A stretch of DNA of 64,000 nucleotides from contig CAWKOH010000001.1 of NCBI GenBank assembly GCA_963851245.1, positions 550,066-614,065 on the forward strand, in the 5' to 3' direction. A program made the position numbers and the translations under genes. Source of the DNA: CAWKOH01 sp963851245 (GTDB taxonomy: Bacteria; Actinomycetota; Acidimicrobiia; Acidimicrobiales; Palsa-688). Position 1 is the first letter of the stretch. Every line of letters begins with the position of its first letter. Positions 44,633 through 53,853 of this stretch are shown here, piece after piece. Below the pieces are notes generated by a model. It did not search any database. It worked only from the letters and a program-made list of their open reading frames with translations, and was not told where the DNA came from.

Positions 44633-45174
44633 GTGACATTCCCTGACAGGTTAGGAGTTGCTCTTGAAGTCAAGGTTCACGATCCAATCGCCTTCGAGGT
44701 TCTCGCCCACGGTTTGGGCTTCCCCGAGGGTCCGGCGTTCCTCGATGACGGCTCGGTCGTGGCGGTAGACATCGACGACGGTCGGGTGGTGCGGGTGATG
44801 GACGGGGAGTCCCGGATCAAGCAGATCGATCTCTCGACCGGGAAGACCGTCCCGCTGTACGAGGACTACGAAGGACAGCCGCTTCGAGGTCCTAATGATG
44901 TGGTCTTCGACTCCGTCGGGGACTTTGGTTCACCGACCACTGCAAGGGACGGTTCGAGAGCCTGGACCGGGGAGCGCTCTACTACGCGCCCCCAGGCCGA
45001 GGACCGCTCACAAAAGGTGGCGTTTCCTCTCTGGGGGCCCAACGGGATAGGGCTCTCGCCCGACGGCTCCTCTGTGGTGCAGACATGAGGACGGCGGTCC
45101 TGACCCTGTCGAGATCGGAACCGCTGGTGCAGTGCAACTGCCCCCGTCCGGGTGTAGAGCTCAACGTTCGATGA
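44633..45174 (+). pseudogene. SMP-30-family lactonase with an internal deletion and frameshifts
   Basis: The GTG at 44633 opens VTFPDRLGVALEVKVHDP, then AHGLGFPEGPAFLDDGSVVA, LYEDYEGQPLRGPNDVVFD. In other frames follow WFTDHCKGRFESLDRG, YYAPPG and WGPNGIGLSPDGSSVV. The C-terminal signature CNCPRPGVELNV appears almost at once, so roughly 100-130 residues of the middle and end are missing. The original stop overlaps the acyl-CoA dehydrogenase start as ATGA, showing that the two were once coupled. A true deletion is more likely than sequencing error for the missing part. Confidence 0.7.
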
Positions 45175-46351
45175 CCACAGTTCCGCTTGACGAACGCGCT
45201 TCGTACGAGTCCGACGTGCAGGACTGGTTCGCGGCCAATGCGCCGCGAAAGGGCGCTCCGGGGGACTTCTCAGCCGTCCACATCGTGACGGCCCGTTCCG
45301 TATCCGAGTACCAGGCGGGCGAGCGGGCGGCGCTCGACATCAGCCGGTCCTGGCAGAGGAAGCTCTACTCTGCGGGTCTAAGCGGGCGATCTTGGCCCAG
45401 GGCATACGGGGGCCAGGAGGCGCCGGCATGGCAGGACCAGGTAGTGGCGGAGGTCCAAAGCGGCTACGGGGTCTCGACCAAGATTCCGGCGATCGCGCTC
45501 GAGATGCTTCCGCCGGTGCTGATGAAGCACGGCACCGAGGATCAGCGGGCCCGGCATCTGCCCGCTGTCCTGGGCGGGGACGAGGTGTGGTGCCAGTTGC
45601 TGTCTGAACCGGACGCCGGCTCGGATCTCGGCGGCGTCCAAACCGCGGCCACACCTGTGCAAGGCGGGTGGACGGTGTCCGGGCAGAAGGTGTGGACGTC
45701 GGGTGCAGGCGTCAGTGACTTCGCCCTGCTTATCGCCCGGACGGATCGGGCACGTGCCGGGATGGCCGGGCTGTCCTGCTTGATACTGGACATGTCCCAA
45801 CCCGGTGTCGACGTCCGGCCCCTTCGCCAGATGTCCGGCGCGTACCACTTCAACGAGGTGTTTCTGGCGGAAGTGTTCGTGCCGGCCGGGTCCCTGATCG
45901 GTCAGCTCGGGAACGCTCGTGGGGTCCTCAGAACCATGCTGAGCAGCGAGCGTTCAGCGATAGGCGGTGGCACCAGCGCCCGCTCGGCCTCCCAGTTGGT
46001 CGATCTGGCCAAATTGCTGGGCCGGGAGCACGACCGACGGGTAAGGCAGCTGTTGGCGGCCGCCTTCATAAGGGAGAAGGTCTTGGATCTCACGCTGGCT
46101 CGGCTTTCTGATGGGGGTTCGGGGATTGCGGCCGCCGGTTCGATCACCAAGTTGATGTACAGCGAGCACGCTCGGTTGTCGGCCAACGCCGGTACATCGA
46201 TACTCGGGGCGGCAGCGATCGCAGAGGCACCGAGGAAGCCCGGCCGTGGCTGGAAAGACTTCTCTTCGCGCCTGGTCTGCGCATCGGCGGCGGCACCGAT
46301 GAGATCCAGCGAAACGCCATCGCCGAGCGAGGACTGAGTCTGCCGCGGTGA
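45171..46351 (+). pseudogene. Acyl-CoA dehydrogenase with a frameshift near its C-terminus
   Basis: From the ATG at 45171 the frame contains SGRSWPRAYGGQEAPAWQDQ, VWCQLLSEPDAGSDLGGVQT and WTVSGQKVWTSGAGVSDFAL, the FAD-binding signatures of acyl-CoA dehydrogenases. SSERSAIGGGTSARS and TKLMYSEHARLSANAG follow. Near 46263 the frame changes; the alternate frame reads LFAPGLRIGGGTDEIQRNAI and AERGLSLPR, the standard C-terminus, to TGA at 46349-46351. One base correction gives about 393 residues. It should introduce a 2,3-double bond into an acyl-CoA of the pathway. Confidence 0.87.
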
Positions 46352-46430
46352 CATCAACTGCCAGAGACATATTCACACCACGACGACAAAATCGACCCTA
46401 ACCCGATCAGTTCGCTTGAGGGAGGTTCCC

Positions 46431-47637
46431 ATGGGGTCTCACTACACCATCATCTCCGCCGACACTCACACCGGTGGTAGCCACGCTCAATACCGGGAGT
46501 ACCTCGAGAGCAGATACCTCGAGGACTTCGACGCGTGGCGGGCCCGCTATCGCAATCCGTTCAAGGACCTGGGCGACGACCGCCGGCTGCGCAATTGGGA
46601 CAACGAGATGCGATGCGGAGCGCAGCTGCGTGACGGGGTCGTCGGGGAGGTCATGTTTCCCAACACGGTGCCTCCTTTCTTTCCGAGCTTCGTCCTGTCG
46701 GCCCCTCCGCCCAGGCCCGACGACTACGAGCACCGCCTGGCCGGAATCCGGGCCCACAACCGCTGGCTGGTCGACTTCTGCGCCGACTTCCCCGACCAGC
46801 GGGCCGGGATCGGGCAGATCTTCACCAACAATCTGGAGGACACGCTGGAGGACGCCCGGTGGATTGCCGATCATGGCTTGCCGCGGCGGGCTGCTGATAC
46901 CCAACGTCCCGCCCGACGCCACTTGGATCGAGCATCACCTCTACGATCCCTACTTCGAGTCGCTGTGGGCCCTGTGCGAGGAGGCCGGCATCGTGGTGAA
47001 CAGCCACGGCGGCACCGGCGTCCCCGACTACGGAAAAGTCCCGGCGGCCGGCCTGCTGTTCATGGGCGAGTTCCAGTTCTACTCCCAACGCCCATTCCTG
47101 CACCTCCTCCTCTCCGGTGTCTTCGAACGCCACCCGCGCCTGAAGTTCGTGATGACCGAGATGGGGGCCTCTTGGTTGCCCCCACTGCTGCAACGCCTGG
47201 ACCAGGCCATCGTCCGCATCCGTGATACGGGGGCAACCGGCGAGCTGCGCTATGGCAAGGAGTCGATCCTCCCAATGACCGCGACCGAGTACTTTCGGCG
47301 CAATTGTCGGGTCGGCATCTCGCAACCCAAGTTGCCCGATCTCGACGCTATCCGTGAGCTGGGATCGGACCGGTTCATGTGGGGCTCGGATTTCCCCCAT
47401 GACGAGGGGACGGCACCCTATACCCGCGAGCACCTGCGCCAACTGTTCCATCAATGGCCTGAAGAGGAGATGAGGCGACTCCTGGCGGGGACGGTCAGTC
47501 AGGTCTACGACTTCGATCTGGCGGCCCTCCGGCCACTGGCCGACCAATGGGGTCCCACGGTGAAAGAGATCCGGGTGCCTTTGACAGAGTTGCCCGAGCA
47601 CCCCAATGAAGCGCTGATTCGCGGTCTGGTCGGCTGA
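46431..47637 (+). pseudogene. Amidohydrolase_2-type TIM-barrel enzyme with one frameshift
   Basis: The ATG at 46431 follows GGAGG and opens MGSHYTIISADTHTGGSHAQ with the first metal-binding residues. DFCADFPDQRAGIGQIF continues. Near 46885 the frame changes, and the rest reads GLLIPNVPPDATWIEHHLYD, IVVNSHGGTGVP, FERHPRLKFVMTEMGASWLP and SDRFMWGSDFPHDEG, which hold the remaining histidine and aspartate. This is the ACMS-decarboxylase-like amidohydrolase family. Corrected length is about 402 residues. It follows the acyl-CoA dehydrogenase in the unit controlled by copy P. Relatives act as decarboxylases or C-C hydrolases; the specific reaction is not known. Confidence 0.85.
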
Positions 47638-47797
47638 TCGGAGCGGTAACGATCCCAGAGTCCGAAGCAGCCACCCCTTCGCGCCAAGAGCCACTCTCGG
47701 CGTCGGGTCGCACTGCCCTTCGAGCCCCTGGGGTGGCGGTAGCCGGCCGTAACTGCCGGCTAGCTGCAACCGCATTCTGAGGAGTCCATCTCGTTCG

Positions 47798-47990
47798 TCA
47801 GGCTCGCTTTCTGAGGAAGCGCTCCACGATCTGCCGTTGCTCGTTACTGGCAGAGGAAATAGTCTCCGCGGCGATCGCGAAGTCCAGGACCTCCACCACC
47901 GCTTGCTCCAGCTGCTTGTTGAGGGCCCGCTTCGTGTCTCGCAGGGTTGCGCCGGCTCCTTGCAGATGTGCTCGGCCAGCGAGTTTCCCG
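47798..47990 (-). pseudogene. Enoyl-CoA hydratase C-terminal remnant
   Basis: On the minus strand, directly after the tRNA fragment, the frame gives AGNSLAEHICKEPA. With one frame change it continues TLRDTKRALNKQLEQAVVEV, LDFAIAAETISS and NEQRQIVERFLRKRA to a stop at 47798. This resembles the last 60 residues of enoyl-CoA hydratases (A..LA..I...P, TKRALN, E..AV..FLEKR). The gene is cut exactly where the tRNA sequence begins. Confidence 0.55.
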
Positions 47991-48037
47991 CGTGGGCGCT
48001 GAGGGACTCGAACCCCCGACCGCCGCGTCGTAAGTCC
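47991..48037 (-). tRNA. 3' fragment of a tRNA (about 47 nt, possibly Val-UAC)
   Basis: On the minus strand CTTACGA (anticodon-loop-like), GGGGGTTCGAGTCCCTC (T arm) and AGCGCCCA (acceptor 3' strand plus discriminator) occur in correct order and spacing. The 5' half (acceptor 5' strand GGGCGCT, D arm, anticodon stem) is absent. The loop would give a UAC (valine) anticodon, but the stem does not pair. A partial tRNA running from the anticodon loop to the 3' end is the classical att site left by integrases. No integrase is visible nearby. Confidence 0.65.
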
Positions 48038-48289
48038 AAATAGGGGCTAGATCCGTACCAGGTCCGATCGCGTCGCAGCAGGTCACAGCCCATTTCCTAC
48101 TGACCGATGGCGACCGTCCGAGACCAAATTTGGCCGCCGCTTGGGTCATGTTTGGGTCACGAAATATCCCGGCACGCAACCATCCCCGCCAAAACCGAGG
48201 CATGAACTCCTGACGACCGTCAGCGTCAAGGCATCGCTTCGCCCATTTCTTCGTAAGAGTTACTCACTCTCTCGCCGCGGGCTCGTAGC
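48038..48289. other. Short gap between the tRNA fragment and hrpB
   Basis: A minus-strand frame across this region includes NMTQAAAKFGLGRSPSVSRK but has no recognised family and runs into the tRNA fragment. I see no integrase motif. Nothing else is supported. Confidence 0.4.
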
Positions 48290-50794
48290 GTGCGTCGGGT
48301 GACTGTCGGCCGCGAGGGACTTGCCCCCACCGGCTTGCCGGTGGAGGACGTCATCCCGCAGCTGCGGTCTGCGCTAGGTGAAGGCACCGCGGTGCTAATG
48401 GCGGAGGCCGGTGCGGGCAAGACGACCGTGGTCCCGCTGCGCCTGCTCAACGAGGATTGGCTGGGGGACAGAAGAATCGTCGTCCTGGAACCCCGGCGGG
48501 TGGCGGCACGAGCCGCCGCGACGCGCATGTCGGCCCTCCTTCGCGAGGACGTCGGCCGGACGGTCGGGTATGTGACAAGAGACGAACGGCGCACAGGCAA
48601 GGCCACCCGGATCGAGGTTGTGACCGAGGGGATACTGACCCGCCGTCTGCAGTCCGACGCCTCCATGCCGGGCGTGGGGATGGTCGTCTTCGACGAGTTC
48701 CACGAGCGGCACCTGCAGACCGATCTGGGCCTGGCCTTCACCCTCGACGCCCGCGAGGTGCTCCGGCCCGACCTGCGCGTTATGGCCATGTCGGCGACCG
48801 TCGCCCCGGGGCCAATCGCGTCCCTCCTCGGCGGCGCCGCCGTCGTCACCAGCGCCGGGCGGACCTTCCCCGTCGAGATCCGGTGGGCGCCCTTGCCGGC
48901 CGGGGGCCGCCTAGTCCCGGGCGTGGCCGGTGCGGTGCGAAGAGCCCTGGCCTGCGACCCGGGGGATGTGCTCGTGTTCCTCCCGGGCGTGGGAGAGATC
49001 CGGGCCGTCACCTCCGCCCTCGGCGACCCGGACGGCGTCGACGTTCTCCCCCTGCACGGCAGCCTCCGGGCGGACGAACAGGATCGGGCCCTGCGGGCCG
49101 GCGGCCGCAGAAGAGTCGTCCTGGCTACGGACCTGGCCGAGACCAGCGTCACGGTCGAAGGAGTGGGAGTGGTGATCGACGCCGGGCTGGCCCGTCGTCC
49201 CGCCTACGACCCGGCCGGCGGTCTGACCAAGCTCCGCACCATCGTGGCGTCGAGGGCGTCAGCGGATCAGAGGACCGGGCGGGCCGGACGCCTAGGCCCG
49301 GGCATCGCCTACCGCCTCTGGTCGGAAGCAGAGCACAACACCCGCCGCCCCTGGCCCGATCCGGAGATCGTCAGCACCGACTTGGCCGGCCTGGCCCTGG
49401 AACTGGCCGTGTGGGGGTCGGCCCCGGGCGAACTGCGATGGCTGAACTCCCCGCCCCCGGCCACCCTGGCGAAGGCGAACAGGTTGCTCGAAGAGCTCGG
49501 CGCTATCGATGGCGGCCGGCCCACTTCGCTCGGCCGTCGGCTAACCGCCCTACCCCTTCATCCCCGGCTGGGGGCGATGCTGCTCACCGCTCCGCCGCCC
49601 GCCCGGCGCACCGCCAGTCTGCTGGCCGCCCTGCTTTCCGAACGGGACATCTTCGGCCGGGACGGCTCGACAAGCACTGCCGACGCGGCCTCGCGCCTGG
49701 CGGTCCTGCGCCGCGGCGGTCCGCCGGCGGCCGAGGTGGATCGGGCGGCCCTGGCGACCGTACGCCGCCGCGCCGAGGAACTGGTGCGGCGGTCCGGCCG
49801 CTCGGCGGAGATCCAGGAGGACGTCGACCCTGGCCCCCTCCTCGCCGCCGCCTACCCGGACCGCATCGCCCAGGCCCGCGGCCCCGGCCGCTACCGCCTT
49901 CGCCATGGCGGTGGCGCGGTCCTGGCCGAACACGATCCCCTGGCCGGCGCCGGCTGGCTGGTGGCCGCCGACGTCGAAGGTGGCGAAGGCGGCCCGGGAC
50001 GGGCCGACGGCCGGATCCGCCTGGCCGCCACACTCGATCGCGACGACGTCGAGCACATCGGAGGCGACGATATCCGCACCGTGGTGCGCCTCGAGTGGGA
50101 CGAGACCTCTGACGACCTGCGGGCGGTCACCGAGCGGACACTCGACGCCCTCGTCCTGGACACGTCTAGGGGATCCGCCCCTCCGGGCCCCGACGCCACG
50201 GCGGCCCTCGTCGCCCGGGCCATCGACACCCGACTGGGCGTCCTCGGCTGGACAGCATCCAGCCGCGCCCTCCAGGCCCGAGTCAGCTGGGCCCGAAGCG
50301 CCCTCGGCGAGGGCTGGCCCGACGTCTCGAATGAATCCCTGGCCCTGCACGCTGACGACTGGCTCGCCGACGTCCTCAGCAAGGCCACGAGCCGGGCGGA
50401 TCTGGCCCGCATCGACCCGGCCACAGCTATCCGTGCCGCACTGGGGTCACGGGCCTACGAGCTCGACCGCATGGTGCCGGCCAGCATCGAACTGGCCAGC
50501 GGCCGGCGGCTACCCATTGACTACAGCGGCGACCAGCCCCGCATCTCCGCCCGCGCCCAGGATCTGTACGGAACCACCATCCACCCGACCATCGCCGGTG
50601 GCAGGATCCCCCTCACCGTCGAAGTCCTCTCCCCTGCCGGCCGTCCCGTCCAGATCACCGCCGACCTGCCAGGTTTCTGGCGTGGATCCTGGCAGAAGGT
50701 GCGCAAGGATTTGGCCGGCCGCTACCCCAAACACGCCTGGCCCGAGGACCCCACCACCACTCCGACCCCGAAATCCGGGCGGTCCCGGCGTTGA
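48290..50794 (+). CDS. hrpB: ATP-dependent RNA helicase HrpB
   Basis: An 834-residue DEAH-type helicase. Walker A AEAGAGKTTVVPL, DEFH box VVFDEFHERHLQTDLGLA, SAT motif MAMSATVAPG, motif V ATDLAETSVTVEGVGVV and motif VI QRTGRAGRLGPG are all intact. The HrpB-specific C-terminal domain follows (ELDRMVPASIELASGRRLPI, HPTIAGGRIPLTVEVLSPAG, GFWRGSWQKVRKDLAGRYPK), and it defines the family against HrpA. A GTG start at 48290 or 48299 is possible. It stands alone. Its exact role is not established in most bacteria. Confidence 0.92.
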   Translation: MRRVTVGREGLAPTGLPVEDVIPQLRSALGEGTAVLMAEAGAGKTTVVPLRLLNEDWLGDRRIVVLEPRRVAARAAATRMSALLREDVGRTVGYVTRDERRTGKATRIEVVTEGILTRRLQSDASMPGVGMVVFDEFHERHLQTDLGLAFTLDAREVLRPDLRVMAMSATVAPGPIASLLGGAAVVTSAGRTFPVEIRWAPLPAGGRLVPGVAGAVRRALACDPGDVLVFLPGVGEIRAVTSALGDPDGVDVLPLHGSLRADEQDRALRAGGRRRVVLATDLAETSVTVEGVGVVIDAGLARRPAYDPAGGLTKLRTIVASRASADQRTGRAGRLGPGIAYRLWSEAEHNTRRPWPDPEIVSTDLAGLALELAVWGSAPGELRWLNSPPPATLAKANRLLEELGAIDGGRPTSLGRRLTALPLHPRLGAMLLTAPPPARRTASLLAALLSERDIFGRDGSTSTADAASRLAVLRRGGPPAAEVDRAALATVRRRAEELVRRSGRSAEIQEDVDPGPLLAAAYPDRIAQARGPGRYRLRHGGGAVLAEHDPLAGAGWLVAADVEGGEGGPGRADGRIRLAATLDRDDVEHIGGDDIRTVVRLEWDETSDDLRAVTERTLDALVLDTSRGSAPPGPDATAALVARAIDTRLGVLGWTASSRALQARVSWARSALGEGWPDVSNESLALHADDWLADVLSKATSRADLARIDPATAIRAALGSRAYELDRMVPASIELASGRRLPIDYSGDQPRISARAQDLYGTTIHPTIAGGRIPLTVEVLSPAGRPVQITADLPGFWRGSWQKVRKDLAGRYPKHAWPEDPTTTPTPKSGRSRR

Positions 50795-50802
50795 GTACCG
50801 CA

Positions 50803-51012
50803 TCAGAAGTCTTCGCGCATCAGCCTCAGATTCACCACCGGAAGCGAACCAACGCCGAGTGTCCTGAGGTTGTCCTCGATGCCTCTGCGCAGCTGCGCAG
50901 GCTCGTCGTAGGCGAAGATTCCGCCTCGGTGGTCGCGGCGAGCCCCCACTTTGCTCACCAGTGCGAGATCTTCGGGGTACGGGTGGAGGGCCTCGCGAAT
51001 GAGTTCGTTGAC
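50803..51012 (-). pseudogene. Aldo/keto reductase fragment
   Basis: VNELIREALHPYPEDLALVS, then KVGARRDHRGGIFAYDEPAQ and IEDNLRTLGVGSLPVVNLRL form a central piece of an aldo/keto reductase (TKVG, NL..LG...D..N.R). Both the catalytic Asp-Tyr-Lys-His N-terminal part and the C-terminal half are missing. The frame continues into unrelated sequence upstream. Confidence 0.6.
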
Positions 51013-51387
51013 CTGTCTCTGGGCGCGCCGAAGCCGCTCCCGCCGGCGTTCGGCGTCGGATCGCGGGGTTGACCGACCGCTCGAGTCTTCGTTGTCGGTC
51101 GACTCCACCCGACCTGGCGGCACGTTGGTCACTGCCTTCACGCGGCGTTGGCGACTTTGCGCAACCCAGTGAGCTCGGCGCAATCCGCTCACCGATCCGC
51201 TGCTCACGCCATCAGAACTCGGCGCTGGTCGTCATCGACTATCAGCCCGCACAGGTGCAAAATGGCACGTCGATGGACCGAGACCTTCCGGGCCTTCCGT
51301 CTCGCTTCAGCAGGCCAACGCTCTCGAACCAGTCGGATCCAAGCTTCGTTGGACGCCGCTTGAGATCGGAAAGTCGATGGGTCCCGG

Positions 51388-51580
51388 TCACCGCTGGGCT
51401 CTCAACGTCGACGGCTTCTCCTCGAGCGTGGCCGCGACCTCAGAAAGTGCCTGAGCGGCCTTGGCGATGGTCGAGGGGTCGATATGGTCAAAAACCCGCT
51501 CCCTGACAGTGGCCAGGTGCGCCGGCCAGGCCACCTTGAGTTTGGCCAACCCGGCCGGAGTCAGCCTTGCGACGTTCCCT
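51388..51580 (-). pseudogene. MarR-family regulator C-terminal fragment
   Basis: VARLTPAGLAKLKVAWPAHL then RVFDHIDPSTIAKAAQALSE and VAATLEEK match the last helices of MarR proteins (LT..G...L..AWPAHL..V...F..L). The DNA-binding wing before it is missing, replaced by sequence in the MFS fragment's frame. Confidence 0.6.
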
Positions 51581-52287
51581 CGGCCATCCTCCGAACTGGC
51601 TCCCAGACGACGAAGCCGCCCAAAATGACGGCCGCGCCGGCCAGGGCGGCGATGACCTCGGGGGCGGTCCACGATCGACTCGGAGCCTCGATGATTCCCC
51701 ACACCAGAAGTCCTAAGCCGCTCATAGAAAGAGCAGCGCCGACCAGGTCGACGGGTTGGGGGACAGGGTTCTTCGAGTCGGGCACAACCAAGATGGCGGC
51801 GACAAGCCCGGCTGTGGCGATGGGGACGTTGATCAGGAAGACCGACCCCCACCAGTAGTGGTCCAGCAGGAAACCGCCTAATATCGGCCCGACGGCCACC
51901 CCCAAGCCGGCGGTAGCGGCCCAGTATCCGATGGCCTTGGCCCGATCGGCTTCCTCGACGAAAACGTTGGTAAGAATCGACAGCGTGCTCGGCATCAGCG
52001 CGGCCGCACCCACTCCCATGACCGCTCGGGCCGCGGCGAGCTGACCGGGACTGGCCGAGAAGGCGGCGAACACCGAACCCGACCCGAAAATCACCAGTCC
52101 CGCCGTTCAAGATCGTGGTGTCAAGGCTGATCAACAGCAAGGTGACGCAAAGGACCGATAAGACCACCAGCGTTGACCCCCATCCGGGGGCGCAACTCCG
52201 CCGCGCATGCGGTGGCCTTCGCGCCTGCCCGGCACACTCTGGCGCAGGGCCATTGGTCCCTTCCCGGCCGGCACCTGTGGCGGTCAC
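51564..52287 (-). pseudogene. DHA2-type MFS transporter fragments
   Basis: A first piece (WGSTLVVLSVLCVTLLLISL, DTTILN) is the first membrane helix of an EmrB/QacA-type drug transporter. In another frame follow GLVIFGSGSVFAAFSASPGQ, ARAVMGVGAAALMPSTLSIL and YWAATAGLGVAVGPILGGFL (motif C region). About 40-50 residues between TM1 and TM3 and the whole C-terminal half are missing. It is joined directly to the MarR remnant. Confidence 0.7.
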
Positions 52288-52387
52288 TGTTGTGACTCTA
52301 CCGATGGCTACTGATCGTGGCCGACGACACCGCGCCGGTCCGCCGCTTGCGGGTTTTGACCAACGACGGCCTGCCAGCGAAAGGACG

Positions 52388-52636
52388 ATGACGATGCCGG
52401 GAGGGCTGCCGACGGACCTCTACAAGTTGAACATGCAGCCAACACCCTCCAAGACGTTCGGCAGTGTACGTCTTACCGAGGATGTGTGGGCTGTGCCCGA
52501 GGCCCGGATCGTCTTCGCCGACGAACCGATCCTGGAGGTGTCCGCCCCTGTCGCCGAGGCCCAACTAGTCGAGACCTACCTTCTCAAGCAGATCACCTTA
52601 CAAACCACCCTGGCCACCAAAGCGGCCCGCTGCCGC
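52388..52636 (+). pseudogene. Nicotinate phosphoribosyltransferase fragments
   Basis: MTMPGGLPTDLYKLNMQ is the NAPRTase N-terminus. After a deletion, VRLTEDVWAVPEARIVFADE, PILEVSAPVAEAQLVETYLL and QITLQTTLATKAARCR are the next conserved segment. About 40 residues between them and the catalytic remainder are absent. Confidence 0.72.
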
Positions 52637-52746
52637 GGCCCCGCCAGCTTTGGGCAGCATTCCTTCTCCACAGGGTGCTTGCCGCCATGTGACGACAGGT
52701 CCTTTGACTCTTTCGCCGCGGGTGGGGTGACCGAGACAATGGAGAC

Positions 52747-53853
52747 ATGACCACGCCGCGATCGCACCGGTCTCCCATGAAGTGGTCCTTGCCGCTCGGA
52801 CGGGTCGCGGGGTTCCGAATCTCGGTACATGTCACCTTCTTCGTCTTGGTCGTGATCTTTGCCGTGGCCGAGGCCCAGCCAGGAGGGCTGGGGGCGTTCG
52901 AGGGCCTGTTGTGGCTGATCCTGATCTTCGCCTGCGTACTGATACACGAGCTGGCCCACAGCGTGCTGGCTCGAACCAAGGGAGCCGAGGTCCGGGACAT
53001 CGTCCTGCTGCCCATCGGTGGCGTCTCGCGGATAGAGAAGATGCCCGAGCGCTGGTCGGACGAATTGGCTGTAGCCGCGGCCGGCCCGCTGGCTAGTTTC
53101 GGCTTGGCCGTGCTGGCGGCAGTGGCGGGCGTGGCCTTCGGCGCCCACTTCTGGCCGATCAACCTGTACGGCGGGGCGCTTCTGCCCCGCCTCGCCTGGC
53201 TGAACCTCCTGCTGGGTGCCTTCAACCTCCTTCCCGCCTTCCCCCTCGACGGGGGCCGGGTGCTGCGCGCCTGGCTGGAGCGACGCCAGTCGGTGCAGTC
53301 AGCCACACAGCAGGCGGCCCGCATTGGCAGAGCGCTCGGGGTCGTAATGGCGGTCGTCGGGCTGTTCTGGGACTTCTGGCTCGTCATCATCGGAGCCTTC
53401 GTCTTCATCGCCGCCACGCAGGAGGAGCGGTCCACCACGGTCCACCAATGGTTACGCGGCACCCAGGCGGCGGACCTGATGAGACGCAGCGTCACGACCT
53501 TCGACGCCCTCCAACCCGCCGCGCAGGCAGCCGGCTGGTGGTCAGGGCCGCAGGTTGTCACCCTCGACGACCGGTACTACGGCCTCGCCGGGGCGACTGC
53601 CCTGAACTCGGCGGCGCCTGGCGCCCTACTAGCCGACGTCACCGACCGCGACGCCCCAACTCTGTCGCCAACGGACGACATTGGCCAAACCGGGTTGGAC
53701 GACCTGGTCCGCTCGGGCTATCAGGCCCTCGCTGTCGTGGACGGCACCTCGGTGGTCGGCGTGCTCGTGCTCGACGACATAGCGAACTGGATACGGAACC
53801 GCTCAGCCAGCACGATGGCTCCGTCATCTGGGTCTCGACGAAGCTCACACTGA
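52747..53853 (+). CDS. Site-2-protease-family (M50) membrane zinc metalloprotease
   Basis: A 368-residue membrane protein. HELAH (residues 67-71) is the zinc-binding motif in a helix, and NLLPAFPLDGGRVLRAWL (about 160-178) supplies the second-site aspartate. Four to six hydrophobic segments lie in the first 220 residues. The C-terminal region (GATALNSAAPGALLADVTDR, then GYQALAVVDGTSVVGVLVLD) looks like a degenerate CBS pair. Such proteases cut membrane-bound anti-sigma factors or other proteins. It starts at an ATG at 52747 and is the first intact gene after the remnants. Confidence 0.88.
   Translation: MTTPRSHRSPMKWSLPLGRVAGFRISVHVTFFVLVVIFAVAEAQPGGLGAFEGLLWLILIFACVLIHELAHSVLARTKGAEVRDIVLLPIGGVSRIEKMPERWSDELAVAAAGPLASFGLAVLAAVAGVAFGAHFWPINLYGGALLPRLAWLNLLLGAFNLLPAFPLDGGRVLRAWLERRQSVQSATQQAARIGRALGVVMAVVGLFWDFWLVIIGAFVFIAATQEERSTTVHQWLRGTQAADLMRRSVTTFDALQPAAQAAGWWSGPQVVTLDDRYYGLAGATALNSAAPGALLADVTDRDAPTLSPTDDIGQTGLDDLVRSGYQALAVVDGTSVVGVLVLDDIANWIRNRSASTMAPSSGSRRSSH

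Noticed and set aside
46822..48093. 423-codon minus-strand frame opposite the amidohydrolase
   Set aside because: Shadow frame that crosses the tRNA fragment; the plus strand carries the conserved amidohydrolase motifs.
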